Below, piece by piece: positions 63,526 to 64,000 of a stretch of 64,000 nucleotides of DNA (position 1 is its first letter; the number at the start of each line of letters is the position of its first letter). The position numbers and the translations under genes were made by a program. The notes beneath the pieces are model-generated. The model was given only the letters and a program-made list of their open reading frames with translations. It had not been told where the DNA came from and searched no databases. Origin of the DNA: Corynebacterium glyciniphilum AJ 3170 (GTDB lineage Bacteria; Actinomycetota; Actinomycetes; Mycobacteriales; Mycobacteriaceae); assembly GCF_000626675.1 (NCBI RefSeq), contig NZ_CP006842.1, positions 930,001 to 994,000 on the forward strand, read 5' to 3'.

Positions 63526-64000
63526 ATGACCGTCCAGAACCAGCAGGACATCACGGCAGAGGGTGCTGCTCCGGAGGCGCAGGTGGAGATCACCGGCCGT
63601 AACGTGGAGATCCCCGAGCACTTCGCAGAGCGGGTGAACGCTAAGCTCGCCAAGGTCGAACGGCTTGATCCGACCCTCACGTACTTCCATGTGGAACTCC
63701 AGCACGAGCGTAATCCGCGGCGTGCAGACGAGTCCGACCGCATCCAGATCACCGCCACCGGCAAGGGGCACATCGCCCGCGCCGAAGCAAAGGAGGATTC
63801 CTTCTATGCCGCCCTGGAGGCGGCCATCGCCAAGATGGAGCGGTCCCTGCGCAAGGTGAAGGCCCGCCGTAAGATCTCCCGCTCGGGGCACCGCGCTCCG
63901 GTCTCCGTCGGCGAAGCCACGGCCGATCTCGTCCAGGAGGCGGAGCAGGAAGCCGCCGCAGAGCCCGGTCCTTTCGACGTGGACCCCTACGCCGAGCAGT
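63526..64000 (+). CDS. hpf: Ribosome hibernation promoting factor, 3' end outside window
   Basis: At least 158 aa. S30AE domain VEITGRNVEIPEHFAERVNAK..KVERLD (about 20-115) with the basic SLRKVKARRKISR helix that enters the ribosome; the following linker would lead to the dimerisation domain of long-form HPF, cut off here. ATG 63526 is taken because GGGAGG stands 6 bases before it; ATG 63520 lies on the ribosome site. Confidence 0.93.
   Translation, partial: MTVQNQQDITAEGAAPEAQVEITGRNVEIPEHFAERVNAKLAKVERLDPTLTYFHVELQHERNPRRADESDRIQITATGKGHIARAEAKEDSFYAALEAAIAKMERSLRKVKARRKISRSGHRAPVSVGEATADLVQEAEQEAAAEPGPFDVDPYAEQ

Overview
The window is one continuous stretch of a high-G+C actinobacterial chromosome, almost certainly Corynebacterium. 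The evidence is gene content and order. A corynebacterial acyl-CoA carboxylase set (accBC, sseA, maf, accE, accD1) is followed by birA, purK and purE. A trehalose-uptake type ABC cluster (tusGFEK) follows. Then comes the block LCP protein / rmlD-wbbL-manC / whcD / DUF3499 / manB-manA / sahH-tmk / mtrA-mtrB-lpqB / comF / hpf, also conserved in Mycobacterium. The species cannot be fixed from this window. I see no rRNA, tRNA, CRISPR array, insertion sequence or prophage.

Layout. 1-1613: end of a ribose/xylose-type sugar ABC transporter (permease, then a single-domain ATPase). 1618-7176: a same-strand run with an FHA-like/winged-helix protein, a membrane-anchored ectodomain protein, a receptor Ser/Thr kinase, a second membrane-anchored protein whose ectodomain matches the kinase's, a J-domain-like membrane protein and a four-helix membrane protein. 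7504-8922: an opposing DUF222/HNH (13E12-type) gene with its own promoter. Behind it (9157-9828) lies a paralogue of the first ectodomain protein, as if the HNH gene split the locus. 9838-12679: a minus-strand operon with a 113-aa helical protein, a signal-less NlpC/P60 hydrolase, a 59-aa microprotein and a 427-aa protein with an internal duplication. 12742-18775: upp, a lipoprotein, phosphohexomutase, purine nucleoside phosphorylase, an M20 amidohydrolase and a DUF1707 protein. 18800-25904: glpK, accBC, sseA, maf, accE and accD1 on the minus strand. 25984-30394: birA, a PH-like membrane protein, purK, purE and a YdcF-like protein. 30401-36520: a TPM/DUF5129-like protein and the tus cluster. 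36586-40517: sensor kinase, response regulator and a two-gene ABC exporter. 40528-64000: the conserved envelope and core block.

How the genes work together. Much of the second half serves the mycolate/arabinogalactan envelope: malonyl-CoA supply (AccBC/E/D1 with BirA), trehalose recovery (Tus), rhamnose linker synthesis (RmlD, WbbL), GDP-mannose supply (ManB, ManA, ManC), arabinogalactan ligation (LCP), and cell-wall/osmotic control (MtrAB-LpqB, WhcD). The accessory first 13 kb is the least familiar part. It holds two families of disulfide-type extracellular domains spread over four membrane proteins, one of them fused to a Ser/Thr kinase, and a putative non-classical cell-wall hydrolase operon.

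A recurring feature is a TANNNT hexamer placed 6-8 bases before a start codon that lacks a good ribosome-binding site. It occurs at about 17 genes and points to widespread leaderless transcription. All functional calls are from reading the sequence and family knowledge; no database search was run.
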